Source of the DNA: Ligustrum vulgare
Lineage: Eukaryota; Streptophyta; Magnoliopsida; Lamiales; Oleaceae
NCBI GenBank assembly: GCA_963555705.1
Contig: OY743172.1
Location: 26,101,446 to 26,165,445, forward strand
DNA length: 64,000 bases
Direction of reading: 5' to 3'
Positions within the stretch are counted from its first letter, which is position 1. Each line of letters begins with the position of its first letter. The notes under the pieces are model-generated. The model did no database searches and was not told the DNA's origin. It saw nothing but the letters and a program-made list of their open reading frames with translations. Both the position numbers and the translations under genes were made by a program. Shown piece after piece: positions 1-12,229 of the stretch.

Positions 1-1653
1 TCTCTTGTTCTCTCTTTCATCGCTGTCTCTTTTTTACTGTACCATACTTATTTATTATAAAAATCAGAATAAATAGATTTATTTCTTAGTTTGACCGTCA
101 TAATTGAGGATGTTGGGAAGGTGTTATGCTGTAGTTCGACAAATCTTTAGTATTCCTTTGCTAGATACATCTGAAAACGTACATCGCTAATAGATTAAAT
201 CAAAGCTTCTACTTTTACGGAGAACCTCAAATTAAGATGCCTACTGAAAGGGGATAAATAATTAAATGCTGGCACTGAATCCAGTCTTCCTTCAACATGG
301 ATATTTCTTGATTATTGTTATGTAATATTTTATTGTGGATGTTCTCACTTTTGATTTGAGTCAATAAAGCTCCTTTTGTTTACAAAATTCAAATAAAATA
401 AAATAAAATAAAATATTTCACCATCTCAAGTTCTTTTTTGATACGATCACCATCTCAAGTTCTGAAGTTGCATGTTGTGTACTTGTGTTGTATTATGCTG
501 GCTTCTAGGATATCATTTCTCTTTCTACATATGATACTTAGTATCTAGGTAGCAGATTCTGTAGGAAGTGTGGAAGTGAGTGCAAAAGTATTGGTGTTCG
601 AGTATTTGAGTTATGAGAGTACCTCTTACGTGTCAGTATGTGTGTTATAAATATTAGGTGTAATTTAATGTCAGTTTTAAGTTAAAACAAATAAAATTTG
701 ATATCCGTTAGTTACAATCCTTGATGCTCAAACTCCCTATTCCAGCCGGCATACCCATGTTGACACGATACGACATAGATATGGGTATGGGTATGAAACA
801 TGGGGTGGGTACTTCAATTTTCAAGCGGACATGGCGCCCTAAAATGGCTGACCTGTCGCCGCACACAGCAGCGGCCCTTGTAGCTGTCGTGTGATGCAAC
901 TATTAATTTGAGGACTATGGGCATTTTTTTTTCTTTTATCTATTTTATGTTTGTGTGTGAGTTACACTTTGAATTTTGTTAATTTTTCATTATATGGATA
1001 TTAAGATTGTTATAGTTCATCGTCACCATGTTTTTGTACTTAATTCTTTTGAATTATTTTATTAGCTTGTCTTAAAGCTTTTGCCTCAAAATGACTCGAC
1101 TCTAATGCTTTGCCTCGGGGAGGTAATACACTTTAGTACCTTACTGAGCTTCATAAACATTGGAGGAATCATAAATTATCCGTTCTACTTTTATTTTTAA
1201 CATGCCCTTTCACATGCAAGCTGAATTTAGTTTTTCATGCTTAGCATTCTTTGTGTCGAAAATGTATCGATGTAGCCTGGATTAAGAACTTAGTGGAGTT
1301 TATAGTTGAACCACTTGATCTAAATGCTTAAGTTGTAACTTAGTGTTGGATAAGGCCACGTGTATATCTTTTATATATTGCGTTCAACAAGCCTCTCAGG
1401 TGTAGGTGGGGGTTCATTTTTTTTCCTGTCAAAGCTTGATGTGTGTAAATTCAGTAACTTTGCTAACTCTTATACCATATTGAACTACTTGATATAAAAG
1501 CTTAAATTGTATTGAATAAGGCCCACGTGTAAATCATTTAAATATTGCCTATGGCTTTTTAGGCACTACAATGCTTTGTTTAGGTGTCATTTCAGAATTT
1601 GGTTAATTCTGTTGATTAATTAAAATATGATTATGGAAATTCAGACAAACTTA
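1..1653. other. AT-rich non-coding stretch
   Basis: I see no convincing exon here on either strand. It is probably an upstream intron of the MOM1-like gene or intergenic DNA. It contains an (AAAAT)n microsatellite at about 391-414. Around 720-900 there is a GC-richer patch with a repeated 'tatgggtatggg' motif, of the kind seen in plant hAT MITEs, but I found no matching ends. Confidence 0.5.
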
Positions 1654-1845
1654 GTGTGTATTTGGTATTGTTTAAAAAGAGTTTTTTTTTAAATGAATAG
1701 TGATTTTTAGGAGAATGGATGGTTGAGATTTGGTGGAAAAGTCAAATATTGTGGGCTTGTCTTTTATTAGATGAATGAGATTGATTACTGTAGAAAAATG
1801 AGAAAATGAAAAATGAGAAAATTTTAAAGGATATCAAACAAGAGC
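1654..1845. mobile_element. Tourist-like MITE (PIF/Harbinger type), TSD TTA
   Basis: The element is 192 bp. Its ends are imperfect inverted repeats: left GTGTGTATTTGGTA, right ending TATCAAACAAGAGC. It is flanked on both sides by TTA (1651-1653 and 1846-1848), the usual Harbinger target duplication. Its interior closely resembles the copies at 32532-32703 and 26634-26742, sharing the 'aatgaatagt' and 'tactgtagaaaa' blocks. It has no coding capacity. Confidence 0.72.
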
Positions 1846-2795
1846 TTAGATGGGATGCCCTTGGTCAAAAATTAACTGTCAAGTTCAATTATTTTACAAT
1901 GTAAATGGAGCTCTGATTTCTGTGTTTTTTTTTATTCCAGGATATATGGTTCTATTGCTTTGTTTTTAAGATTTTAGGATTTAACATGTAGTTCTGATTC
2001 CTTTTTGGTAAGTCAAACAGGCTAGAAAGGTTTCGGCAAGGTAATGTAATTAGAATCAAGATTTCTAATATAAATATTTCACATATTGTTCCTCTGGGAT
2101 TTATAGTGAAACAGAAACTTTACTGTATCCATTGTGAGTTCAAGGTCTAGTTGATTTTCAATAGATATATACATGCAATGAGGTGGTTATGAAATTATTT
2201 TATGCATTATTCTGGGCAGTTGAATTCTCTGTATGGTCCCCTCTGCCCACACACACAAAAAAAGCCTCTTGATGCATGTGATTGCCAGAATGTAGTAGTA
2301 GCCTCTCGGAGATGAATTCACTTTGTAAACACGGCTGCTTCTTGGGAATTCTTTTTCCTCAACACGACTTTCTTGGGAAGAAACATATCGAACCTTTTTG
2401 CTCTTTTAATGAATAGAAGAAGACTAAAGAGAAATTGTGAGAGGAAAAAACTCAATTCTAATTAGTACCCAGGTTCTACGGAATGTGAAATTCTCGGTCA
2501 TTTTATAGAGTTTAAACTCAAATCGAAGGAAGGTTCTATGGAATGTGAAATTCTTGTTCCATTTTATAGTTAAACTCAAATCGAAGGAAGCCATTATTCT
2601 CTAACCGAAGCCGTAGACTAGTATATAGTCCTACTGCCTTACCATAGCTTCAATCCTTTATGTGATGGATGACTCGTCCACAACTACACATGTAATTTTT
2701 GGATTAGTTCAATAAAATTTCAGTTTCCTATCAAAAAAATTATTCTCTAACCGCATCAAAATTTCATCAAAACCATAGAAATCTAATATGAAAAC
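1846..2795. other. Non-coding, with a 60-bp tandem duplication
   Basis: No exon seen. A unit of about 60 bp starting 'aggttctacggaatgtgaaa' occurs twice head to tail (about 2471-2530 and 2531-2588) with a few substitutions and a 2-bp length difference. The rest is AT-rich, and the stretch ends at the hAT element. Confidence 0.55.
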
Positions 2796-3502
2796 TAGAG
2801 GTGTCAAGACGGACGGGCAGACTAGACCCGTGAAAATCGGCCCGGATCGACCCTGGACCGCGGGCCGACCCGTGCGGGCAGTTCACGAGTCAAGAAGTTG
2901 TGAACCGCGGGTTTTGCGGGTTAAACCTTCGCGGGCCGAAGTTAACCCGCTGGCCCGTAAAAACAAAAAAAAAATGTTTTTATTAAATATGGTAATATTG
3001 AAAATCTCTTTTACAAACTCTAATACAATTTTTTAATACAATTTTTAAACCAAAATCTTATTTTTTTCTCCCTAATAGCTAAAAAATGTAATGTTCTTTG
3101 ATAATAGTAATTAGAAATGCATTTAGCATTTAATTGTTATTTGCTTATGTTTTATTTAAATTTGCAAATTTAGAAGTAATTCATATAACATAAAATATAA
3201 TTTTAAATTCTATGTAAATATTTTATGGTATAAATATGAATTTATCATTTTAATCATTTTGTATTTAGAAACTTGACAAAAAATTTGCTATGAATATGAA
3301 AAAATCTATATTTTTATTTATACGGGTCAAATCAGAATGAACTGCGACCCGCATGGGTTGGACCCGGATGGGCCAGCGGGCGGGCTTGGGTTGTAGTTTA
3401 CAATTTGTAGGCCGACCCGTAACCGGCCCGTAACTCGCAGCGGGCGGACTTTTTTTTCAATCGGGCTGACTCGGCCCGGACCACCCCGGATTGACACCTG
3501 TA
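2796..3502. mobile_element. Non-autonomous hAT element, 707 bp
   Basis: Terminal inverted repeats are TAGAGGTGTCAA on the left and TTGACACCTGTA on the right. The flanks are atgaaaac (2788-2795) and ctgaaaac (3503-3510), an 8-bp target duplication with one mismatch, as hAT elements make. The subterminal 100-150 bp on each side are GC-rich and full of CCCG/CGGG motifs; the core is AT-rich with no transposase reading frame. A decayed relative lies at about 11070-11945. Confidence 0.82.
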
Positions 3503-3830
3503 CTGAAAACCAACTAAATACAAATTATTTTCTTTTTTGTTAATTTATGTTTTTGATATTCTGTCATTTCTCTTAAATTCCATTTTGATTTCTCTGTATG
3601 TTTTATTCCATGATCTTTCTTTACTTGTTAAATGGTGTGCATAAATTTGCTTTTCAATTTGGAATATATAGTTTTTCTTCTTCAAGAATTAGAAGGAAGA
3701 AAAATTCTTGTCAAGTATGTTATAGGGTTATCAAGTGCTACTGCATGCAAGAACCCTCTGAACTATGCAACTTCATCGTGCTCTGGGATCTTTTTTACTA
3801 TATAATATGTTCATATGGCATCAAATGCAG

Positions 3831-6800
3831 GGAGGTGTCATGCATATGGTGGAAAGATTCCTTGAATATGTCATCAAAAATCACCATGTCAGTAATGAAT
3901 CACCAACCATCATTCAGGCTTTCCAGATATCTCTGGTTAGTGTTTTCAAACAACATTTAGTATTTTACTTGTTTATATGCCAATGTGAATCCATGTCTCA
4001 CAATTTTAGTCAAGTTTACCAGTAAAGAAAATTAATTTTGAGATCCTCCCTGTATAATCCCAATGCATCATGTGCAAAACTGTTGACCTTTGCTGAAATG
4101 TAGAAACATCAATTTAGCATGCCTGTGGGTGAGTGCGGTGGTAATGGGGGAATTCTCACTTCAGCTTTAAGAGGTTAGGGCATGCCTCTTGTTCTTTTCT
4201 CCTATCTTCCAGTTTCTTCTTCTTTTTTTCTTCAGCTTTGCTAGGGTTGGGTTGAACAGCCCCAAAAACGTTAAAATGTTATGGTTATGAAAAAGGCCGT
4301 ACAAATGAGAAAGGCAGGTTGAGACTTGTTTTGTTTAGGAGAGAATAAAATAATGAAAAAATACTATGCAACCAGACTTGTGCTTTAATTTGGGCCTGCC
4401 AATCAGTGTTTCTGAAGAAATTCAGTTGTGTTCTTGAAATAGAACCAAAAATAGTTTATCTAATGTATCCATTAATTATTTTTGGAACGTTCTTATTTAC
4501 ATAATTTTTTGGGTTCTTTCTACTTTGGAGTCAACGGTAGGGACTACTCTTACACTTTGGAATATATCCTGGTTGGATGCTGCCCACTTACTGACCATGC
4601 AATATTCTTCTTCTGTATCATTTGTTTCTCTTCTGGTTTCATGTACCAATGTAGAATCAGTATGATTCCTTTACATAATTGAGTTTTCTAGCCGTTGTAT
4701 GCTGTGATATATGTGCATTTCTGTGCTGTTCTCAGACACATAGGAAGAAGTACGCACTCTGATTATGCTTTTAGTTTAAGAGTGATGATTCACTGTGATT
4801 TTGATCGTTTCATTTCTGTTATATGTACTGTTATTTTGTCAGTGTTGGATTGCAGCTTCAATCTTGAAACAGAAAATCGATAAGAAGGATTCACTCATGA
4901 TAGCAAAAGAGTTTCTGAATTATGAATGCACAGAAGAACAGGCAACTCATGTTTATTCAAAGATGCGATTGTTGAAGAAGATGTTTTTGCAGATTTCGGA
5001 GAACGCCAAAGAATTTAGAAAGGATTGCTTGTTATCGACAGATGTCAGCAAAGAATCATGTAATTCTGATGCAGGGATACCACGATATTCAGCATCTGAC
5101 CTGCAAAATTTGAAATCTGATAATGAAATATCAGCAAATAAAGAGCCTTACGATTTTCTGATTGTTTCAGAGCATAAAAAGCCACTGAATGACAAAGACG
5201 CTGAATGTGAAACTGGAGAAAGGTTAAAGAAAATCCAGAAGAAGTGTGCCAAGCGTTTGAAAATACTTATTCAGAAACAGCAGGAAGAACTTAAGAAATT
5301 CCACAGAATTTGGGAGGAGAAAAGGGAGCGATTGGAGAAAGAACACAAATTGGAGTCTGCCTGTATCCGGTCTATACATGGTCAAGGTTCAGTCGCGATC
5401 GACAAACTCAAGCTTTTGGATTCTGACTTTGCGAAGAAAATGGAAGAGTTCAAGCTCTTGAAGGACATTCACGTTAAAGATCTTGAGGCAAATCAGATAT
5501 CTGCAAGGAGTGACGAGAGACAAAAGGCAGCCAGTTGGTTGGCCAAAGCAAAAGCCTGTCATAGTGAACTTAAAAATGTTGATAAGCCAGTTGGATCTCA
5601 ATCTGAAGACAAGGTTGGATGCTCTGAAGCCCGTGCACATATCACGATCTGTGCCCCTGAGAATGTTGCCTCTATTTTTAAACAGCATACTGAAGACATA
5701 AATCCTAACAAAGATGTGCATCTCGTGCAAGTGAATGATGTGGCACCATCTAATACGTGTGTCATTGCACATGCTGAGGCTGTAGGTAGTACTGTGCCTA
5801 CTGAAACTGCCGATCATCTGTTAAGTACAACTTCTGAAAGGGAGTTGGGGACATCTTCCTTTGAGAGGACATCCACTGCTGAAACGCCCAGTGAATTGAT
5901 TCATTCCAGTAATACCACTCCGGAAATTCCAATGGTTCAGGCGAGTGAAGAGATTCCAGCAGAGGTGCTTGCAACTGTTTCTAAAGATGTGAGTCATGCT
6001 CACCCTTTAGAATGTATTGATGTTTCCAATAAGAATTGTGATAAAGGAGTGAGATTTGATTCTAATCTGTCCGATGATGTGAACCAGAGAGATGGCAATG
6101 AGTCAATCGGTGGCTGTCTTAGTTTGGCAGAACAATCATTGTTACCTCCGGCAGAAACAGTTGCTCCTTCAGATGGTTCTTTGCCCCGAAGTCAGGTAAT
6201 AACTCTTATTTTTCACCAAGTTACGGTATCCTATAAAAATTAGGCTGTCTAAAATAGATTGATAGTGCTAGTATTGTTTATTTTGGAGAACTGTCTTGAA
6301 ATCATCCAGAATGGGCTGTCTATTCATCCAATGCATTGGTATTCTTGTACAAGTATTTATTCCTGCTGCCTTTGATTTAGCAACAAATTTGAGCGGTAGG
6401 GTGGATGTATTCGGCTTAGAATGTGCCTTTTTGACCAATTACAAATCTAACTATAGAATTACAACTAATAAAAAAATGCCATATGATCAGGTACTACTAG
6501 AAAGTTCGATATCTGGGGAATTTCGAGATGAAGATGCACCGGTCCCAGAAAATCGAAGTGCTGAAACCCCTGTATCGTCTAATGATCATCTTCCAGAATA
6601 TCAAAGTACGTTGCAGGATGAAGATGGAACCTCAGATTGTATTGACTCTGGACCCCCTACACAGTCTAATCAGGCACCGATAACAGAGAATTATGAGCAG
6701 CTGCAGCCAGTTTCCATTGATGCATCTCTTAGCTGTGATCAAACACCGGCTACTGAAGTTGAACATGAAAACCATGATACAGAAAGAATCCTAATTCCAG

Positions 6801-9800
6801 AAAATTCTCCTCAATTATCTGGGGAACCAGAATCACTTTCACATCAAATCACATCCCAGAGTGAGCAAGATTTGGTAGAGCATCCTCCAGTTGCTCTTTT
6901 GGATTCAACTCTTGATCGCGATCACTTCAATTTAGGATTAGTTAATCAAGCTGATCACGTTCCAAATGGTGAATTGTTTGCTCTCTCCCAAAGTAATGCA
7001 TCTACGCCCCGAGCTGTAGTAAATACAGCTGAACTTCCAAATCATGTTATTATGCAATCTGAAGTAGATTTATCTCATGCTCGTGGATCTGGCAACCTTA
7101 CATCTCAGCCTGCTTATCAATTCCCCACTTGGTATCCTACTCCTCCTTTGCATGCTGAACCACTTCAAAATGAATTATTGAGGATCAGTAAAGAGACAGA
7201 AAAGACGGTGAAACTTCATGAAGATTTGGTTAGTATCTGAATTGCTTCATAATTACATTATATTTCTGTTTTGTATGTTCTGATTCTACTAATGATCTCT
7301 CATTTTGCAGAAGAAGTTGCTGAAATCTGAGTGTGATAAGGAGATACAGGAAGTTATTTCTCAAATACGTAAAAAATACGAGGCAAAGCTTCATGATGCT
7401 GAAACAGCATTTCAGCTGAAAAAGAATGAACTTGATAAAAATCATAATAAAGTTCTTATGAATAGAATATTGGCTGAGGCTTTCAGATCTAAATGTTTGG
7501 ATCTCAGGCCTTCCGGGCCTCCAGGAATGCAGCTAGGTAATAATTCCTTGGTGATACCCTTTTAAAATTGCAAGTTATCTTTTCTTGGTTTAAAATGTTG
7601 GTATATGAGTTGAGCTTATGATTTTAACACGAGCTTAGCATGCTTAGAATTCTTAATACCATGTCTGTTTGAACTACTGATGGAAATCCAATTCGCCCAC
7701 CTAGATATTCAAACTAATAGGCATCAGAGATAGGCTACAAAGAATATTGTTGAAAGAGTTCTACTGTGACCTTCCATTTGTAAGTAGCATGCATCAAGGT
7801 TAACCTATTTGTTTCAGTTAACCTGCTCCAACGAATTACCCAAAAGAGGGTGGTAGTAACGCAGTTAGTATTGGCAAATTAGACGTTTGAGGTTGAAAAT
7901 ATTTACTTGCTGAGCAATTCATGATTGAATGATTCCATGAATTCATGGGTTTGCTTCCTGGGATAAAAGCAGGCTTCCAATGGGTTGCCCATGTAATATG
8001 TAATGATAGACAGCTCAACCTGTGAGTTTGAATAAATTGATATGGTAGTGCTAAAATTTTAATACTAATATGTCAAATTTGGTTAATAGAGTTGAAGGAA
8101 TAGGATTAGGAAGGATAGGATCAGGGAGGATGTTAGGATGGATTGTTCTAATATGGTGTTTGGTGCTACACCGTATTAGAAGATTTTTTAGTTATTGAAG
8201 AATAAAGAAGTTATTACAGTACTTTTTATTTAAAAAATATTTTTTGTACTTATATGCAATTTTACTCATAAACGATTTTATTACTTATATTATAGTAAAT
8301 TATTTTGTTGCAAGTAATTTATTACTTAAATATATAATATTTTTACTTCTAAGTGATCTTTTTGCTTGTTTCTTTATTTTCCTTATCAGTTGCTTTTATC
8401 TCGTGAGTAAATCTTTTTACTTAATAAGTATTTTTTACTTAAAAAGTTATTTTTAATTTATAATAATATTTTTTAAGTGATTTTATTCATAATAAATTAT
8501 TTTACTAGTACACAATTTTTTTACTTAAAGATGAATTTTTTTAAGTGGTTTTCTTACTTGTAGACAAGTTTTACTTAAAAGGATTTTTACATATTTCAAT
8601 CAACCATTTTTTTCCTTAATTATGAATGGTGAATATATCATAGGGGTCTAAACACAATATACTGTATTAGTTTTATACGGTTAACTAAAAGAGGATAACC
8701 ACCTTAGATTAATTTAATTGGGTACCAAACGCAGAATAAGATTAAATAATATTAAGTAGTCCTTAACTGGTCTTATACGACGCATCAAGCGTGCCCATAA
8801 TGCCATGGTGAGTCAACATTCCTAGTGGCTAGTAGTAAAGTATAAATTTGTCATGTTTGTGGAAATGAAAATCATCTTAAAAACATTATAGTGGATTTGT
8901 AGTTCCAATTTTTTTTTCTTTGACACACTGACTTGTTTGATTATAGTCAATTGCTAGCTGTATTGAATTAGTTTGAAGCAATTCTCTATTTCTGTAAAGG
9001 CGTATTCATTTCTAGAAGCTTAAAATAAATTATTATTTTTTATTTATAAATGGAATCTCCAGAAACATGTTTCCACCACTCTGTGCAAGATTCCCTTGTT
9101 TCTTTCTAGCTATGTTTTGGGTCGATTGAATTGTGTTCGAGTTTTACTCAATATCATTTCATTAACTATCTAAAAAAATTGTCCAAATAATTAAAATGAT
9201 GCATTTTTTTATGCACTCGGAGAATAGAACTTTGGTCACATGGTCTCATTCTCTTTGCAGCTTCGTCTTCCAGTTTCATGCAGCAGCTGCAGCAGCTATC
9301 AATGCAACGCCCTGTGAGACACCCTGTATCTTCAGTTTCCCAACTTCAGACTATGGTTCCAACTGTACAAGCTTCACAACAGCTACTTCTGCCAAATTCT
9401 ACTGTACCAGCCCCCGTCTCCGTCTCCGTCTCCGTTTCTTCTTCGAGATACCAACCTCGGATTGTGACTCCAACTGTACAAGCTGCACATCAGCCATCAC
9501 TGCCGCTTTCTACTGGACCTCCCCCTGGCTTTGTTTCTTCTTCAGGTTGCCAATCTACTGCCAGCCAGCATAGTCCCACGCCAGCTGTACAAACTGTACG
9601 CCATGCATCAGCTCTTTCATCAGGCATGCCGACCAGACCCCCACACATAAGCGCCATCACACCGTCCACGGGTAATCTGCGCATAGGAGAGGTCCGTTCT
9701 CCGGCTCCACATCTTCAACCTTTCCGGCCCTCAACATCTGCATCTGCATCTGCAGCCAGTCCCCCTTTGCTTTCGCATGCTATGCCTAGCCAGCAGGCAC

Positions 9801-10141
9801 CAATGTCCCGTCCTGCAACTTCTCCATCATTTTCTCAGCAGACACCTCAACGAACACCTTCTCAGGTGCTGCCACTGTCGACAATGAACCCCATTTCTCG
9901 TAGTAGACCTCTGCCTGACAGTAGACTGTCGGCTCCTCGTAACTCGTCTCAATCTGCTGTTCAGTTGCTTATGGACATGGATCATCGACCTCATGTACAT
10001 GGACATAATAATTTTGCATCTGTTGGTACAACTTTCGGTTCGTTGGAGCAATCTAATCTGGAAACGCTTGGTAATGTACAGGGTACTCTTACCTCTTCAG
10101 TTGCTACAACGGACGTCGTATGTTTGTCTGATGAGGACTGA
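3831..10141 (+). CDS. MOM1: MOM1-like transcriptional silencing protein, C-terminal exons (5' end outside window)
   Basis: Five exons can be read: 3831-3935, 4843-6195, 6491-7228, 7311-7536 and 9261-10141. All have GT-AG junctions and a continuous frame of about 1100 residues to the TGA. The first exon carries a conserved MVERFLEYV...NHH block and the second opens CWIAAS, a join typical of MORPHEUS' MOLECULE 1 proteins. Exon 2 then has a long Lys/Glu-rich coiled-coil segment (about 5220-5590), in the place of the CMM2 region that MOM1 uses to dimerise. Exon 4 encodes a second conserved helical block ending in CLDLRPSGP. The last exon is Pro/Ser/Gln-rich and ends VVCLSDED. In Arabidopsis, MOM1 silences transposons in the nucleus largely independently of DNA methylation. 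The N-terminal helicase-like part must lie upstream. Family assignment is from memory of conserved blocks; splice sites are inferred by frame. Confidence 0.75.
8153..8734. mobile_element. Possible MITE in the last MOM1 intron
   Basis: Within the 1.7-kb last intron, an AT-rich block is bracketed by TGGTGTTTGGTG on the left and GGTACCAAACGCAGA on the right. This inverted pair resembles Harbinger-type ends. The core is a degenerate series of 'ttttactta'-like motifs. I could not define a target duplication, so the limits are approximate. The remainder of the intron shows nothing else I can name. Confidence 0.4.
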
Positions 10142-11069
10142 TGATTCAGAGAACTATACCACGACCAACCAACTTCATGTAGATGGAATTTTATGATGCT
10201 AACTTGGAAGGTATGCTCATTTTGAAGTGGAATTCACAAAACTAACTGCAGGGACTCATGTTTAGTCGAGTTGAGAAGGCCACCAATACTCGTATGACTT
10301 GTGGCCTCTCAATATTTGGACTACTAATACGATTTCTATATCCTCGTGTTAATCTTCCATTGAAATGCTAGGCCTGGTGTACATCGTATTGTTTATCCAA
10401 ATGTGTGTAATTGTGAAATTCAGTCAGTTTCTCGAGTCGAGACTTTAGATGCACATGTTATGTAATTCTGTTTGTTTTACGACTTGTCGAAAAATGGTAG
10501 TTGACTTGGGAGTTTTGGGTACTGGTTGAGAGTTTTATTATTATTTTTTTATTTTTCAAGTATGGATTTTGGTCGTTATGAGCATGTTATTTTGGATGAT
10601 TTTTAACAGCTCTAAAAATGTTCGACTCATATTTGGAAGTTTATTATTCAACCATTTTAGCAGTTAATTGAGTTTATTAACTTTTTATTTTACGAATTCT
10701 TTTTACGCACAAATGATTTTCCGTAAAGTAATTATTTTACATAAGTCAATTTTTAACTAAAAAGGTGAATTGTTTATTTATAAATAAAATTTTAAGTCAT
10801 AAGTAATTTTACATTTATTTGTTAATTTTGTACATTTTAAACATTGTGAATATTGAAGTAAATTTTTAAATCCCAAGTGAGGGTTTTTTTTACAACTTAT
10901 TTGTATTATTATTTTTTTCTTTACAAGGACTTTTAACATAAAACTGAATATATCTTTTAGTTATTTTTATTTATAAGTTAGATCTTGTTTGGAAAAATTT
11001 CATATTACCAAATAGGCTCTTAGTTTTAATAAAATATGTTAGTGAAAATAAATTATTTGGATGAGAAAT
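10142..11069. other. MOM1 3' flank
   Basis: This holds the 3' UTR and downstream DNA of the MOM1-like gene. From about 10500 it is AT-rich with many 'taagt/acttaa' motifs, similar in style to the intronic block at 8.2-8.6 kb. No gene is visible. Confidence 0.45.
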
Positions 11070-11945
11070 ATTATCAAAATTACTCGATCAAATTCATAAA
11101 AATCGATTCGAATTGACTTGGAATAGCGGATTGACTCGTGACTTGAGTGGATGGTTTATGTGTCAAGAAAGTGTGAACCAAGGATTTGGTGGATTACATT
11201 TTCATGAGCAGCGATTAACCTGCTGGTCCTTGAAAAAAAAAAATTAAAAAAATCGAAGAGCCTTTGGCGTAGCCTTGTATGCTTTACAAAGAGCCGTTTG
11301 AATATATATATATAACGTTAAAAAAATCGTTTAGTCCATAAATTTGAGTTATTAGTAATATTTATCCAATTTTGGTGTATATCTTGATTCTTACTAACTA
11401 ATTACTACAATTATTCAATAATCAATATCATCTATGATTCTCAATCGTCTTTCTTTCTTCTCACTTAACTGTTTTATCTGTATTATAGTAAAGTAGATGT
11501 CAACCTATTTGAGATGCAGTTAAGCTATAAATATTTGATAATAGTAATTAAAATGCATTTAGTTGTTATCTATTTATGTTGTATCTAACTTTGCAAAGTT
11601 AGAAGTAATTCATGTAACATAAGATATAAATTTGAGTTTATATAAGCATTTCTTGATATAAATATGAAATTATAATTTTGTTCATTTTCTATGTAGCAAT
11701 TTAAAAAAAAAAAATTGCTATAAATATGAAAAATTATATGTTTTTATTCATTTAGGCCAAGCCGGAACGAATCGCGACCAGCGACCCCCATGCTCTTGAC
11801 TTGATCGGTCTGATTGTAGTTCAAAATTTGTGAGTCGATCGAATTGGCTTGTAAACCGCAACAAACAAACTTTTTTCACGCATACCGTTATCAATCTCAT
11901 ATATTAGTTGTTCAACTCAATTCAGACTACCCAGATTGACATCTC
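11070..11945. mobile_element. Decayed copy of the 2796-3502 hAT family
   Basis: The order of recognisable blocks matches the element at 2796-3502: 'gtcaagaa(a)gtgtgaacc', 'gtaattcatgtaacataa', 'tataaatatgaaa', 'ttgctataaatatgaaaa', then 'gaacgaatcgcgacc', ending in TTGACATCT. Where the first copy has CCCGCGGG-type sequence, this copy mostly has A and T. The left limit is approximate and no target duplication could be set. Confidence 0.6.
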
Positions 11946-12229
11946 CAACGGGCAACTAGCCTTCATGCCTTGAAGAGTGTCAAAAGTGTCTCGGGGGAAG
12001 AAAGTAATTAAATTCATGCTCTGTTTCGTGCAACAATTTTTTTTTTTTCACTTTTTTTTTTTAATTTATTTATTATATACATTTGTGATTTAGGATTAGT
12101 TTTATAGCTGAATTGGAGATAAGATTATCGTATGCATTTATATCAGAATGCAGACATATTTTTCCGACTTATACAAATTTTCAGGTTATTTGTATTTGAG
12201 ACATCGTTATATGAGAGTAGGAAAGAGTT

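Noticed and set aside
5389..5817. Minus-strand frame of 142 codons
   Set aside because: Antisense shadow of MOM1 exon 2.
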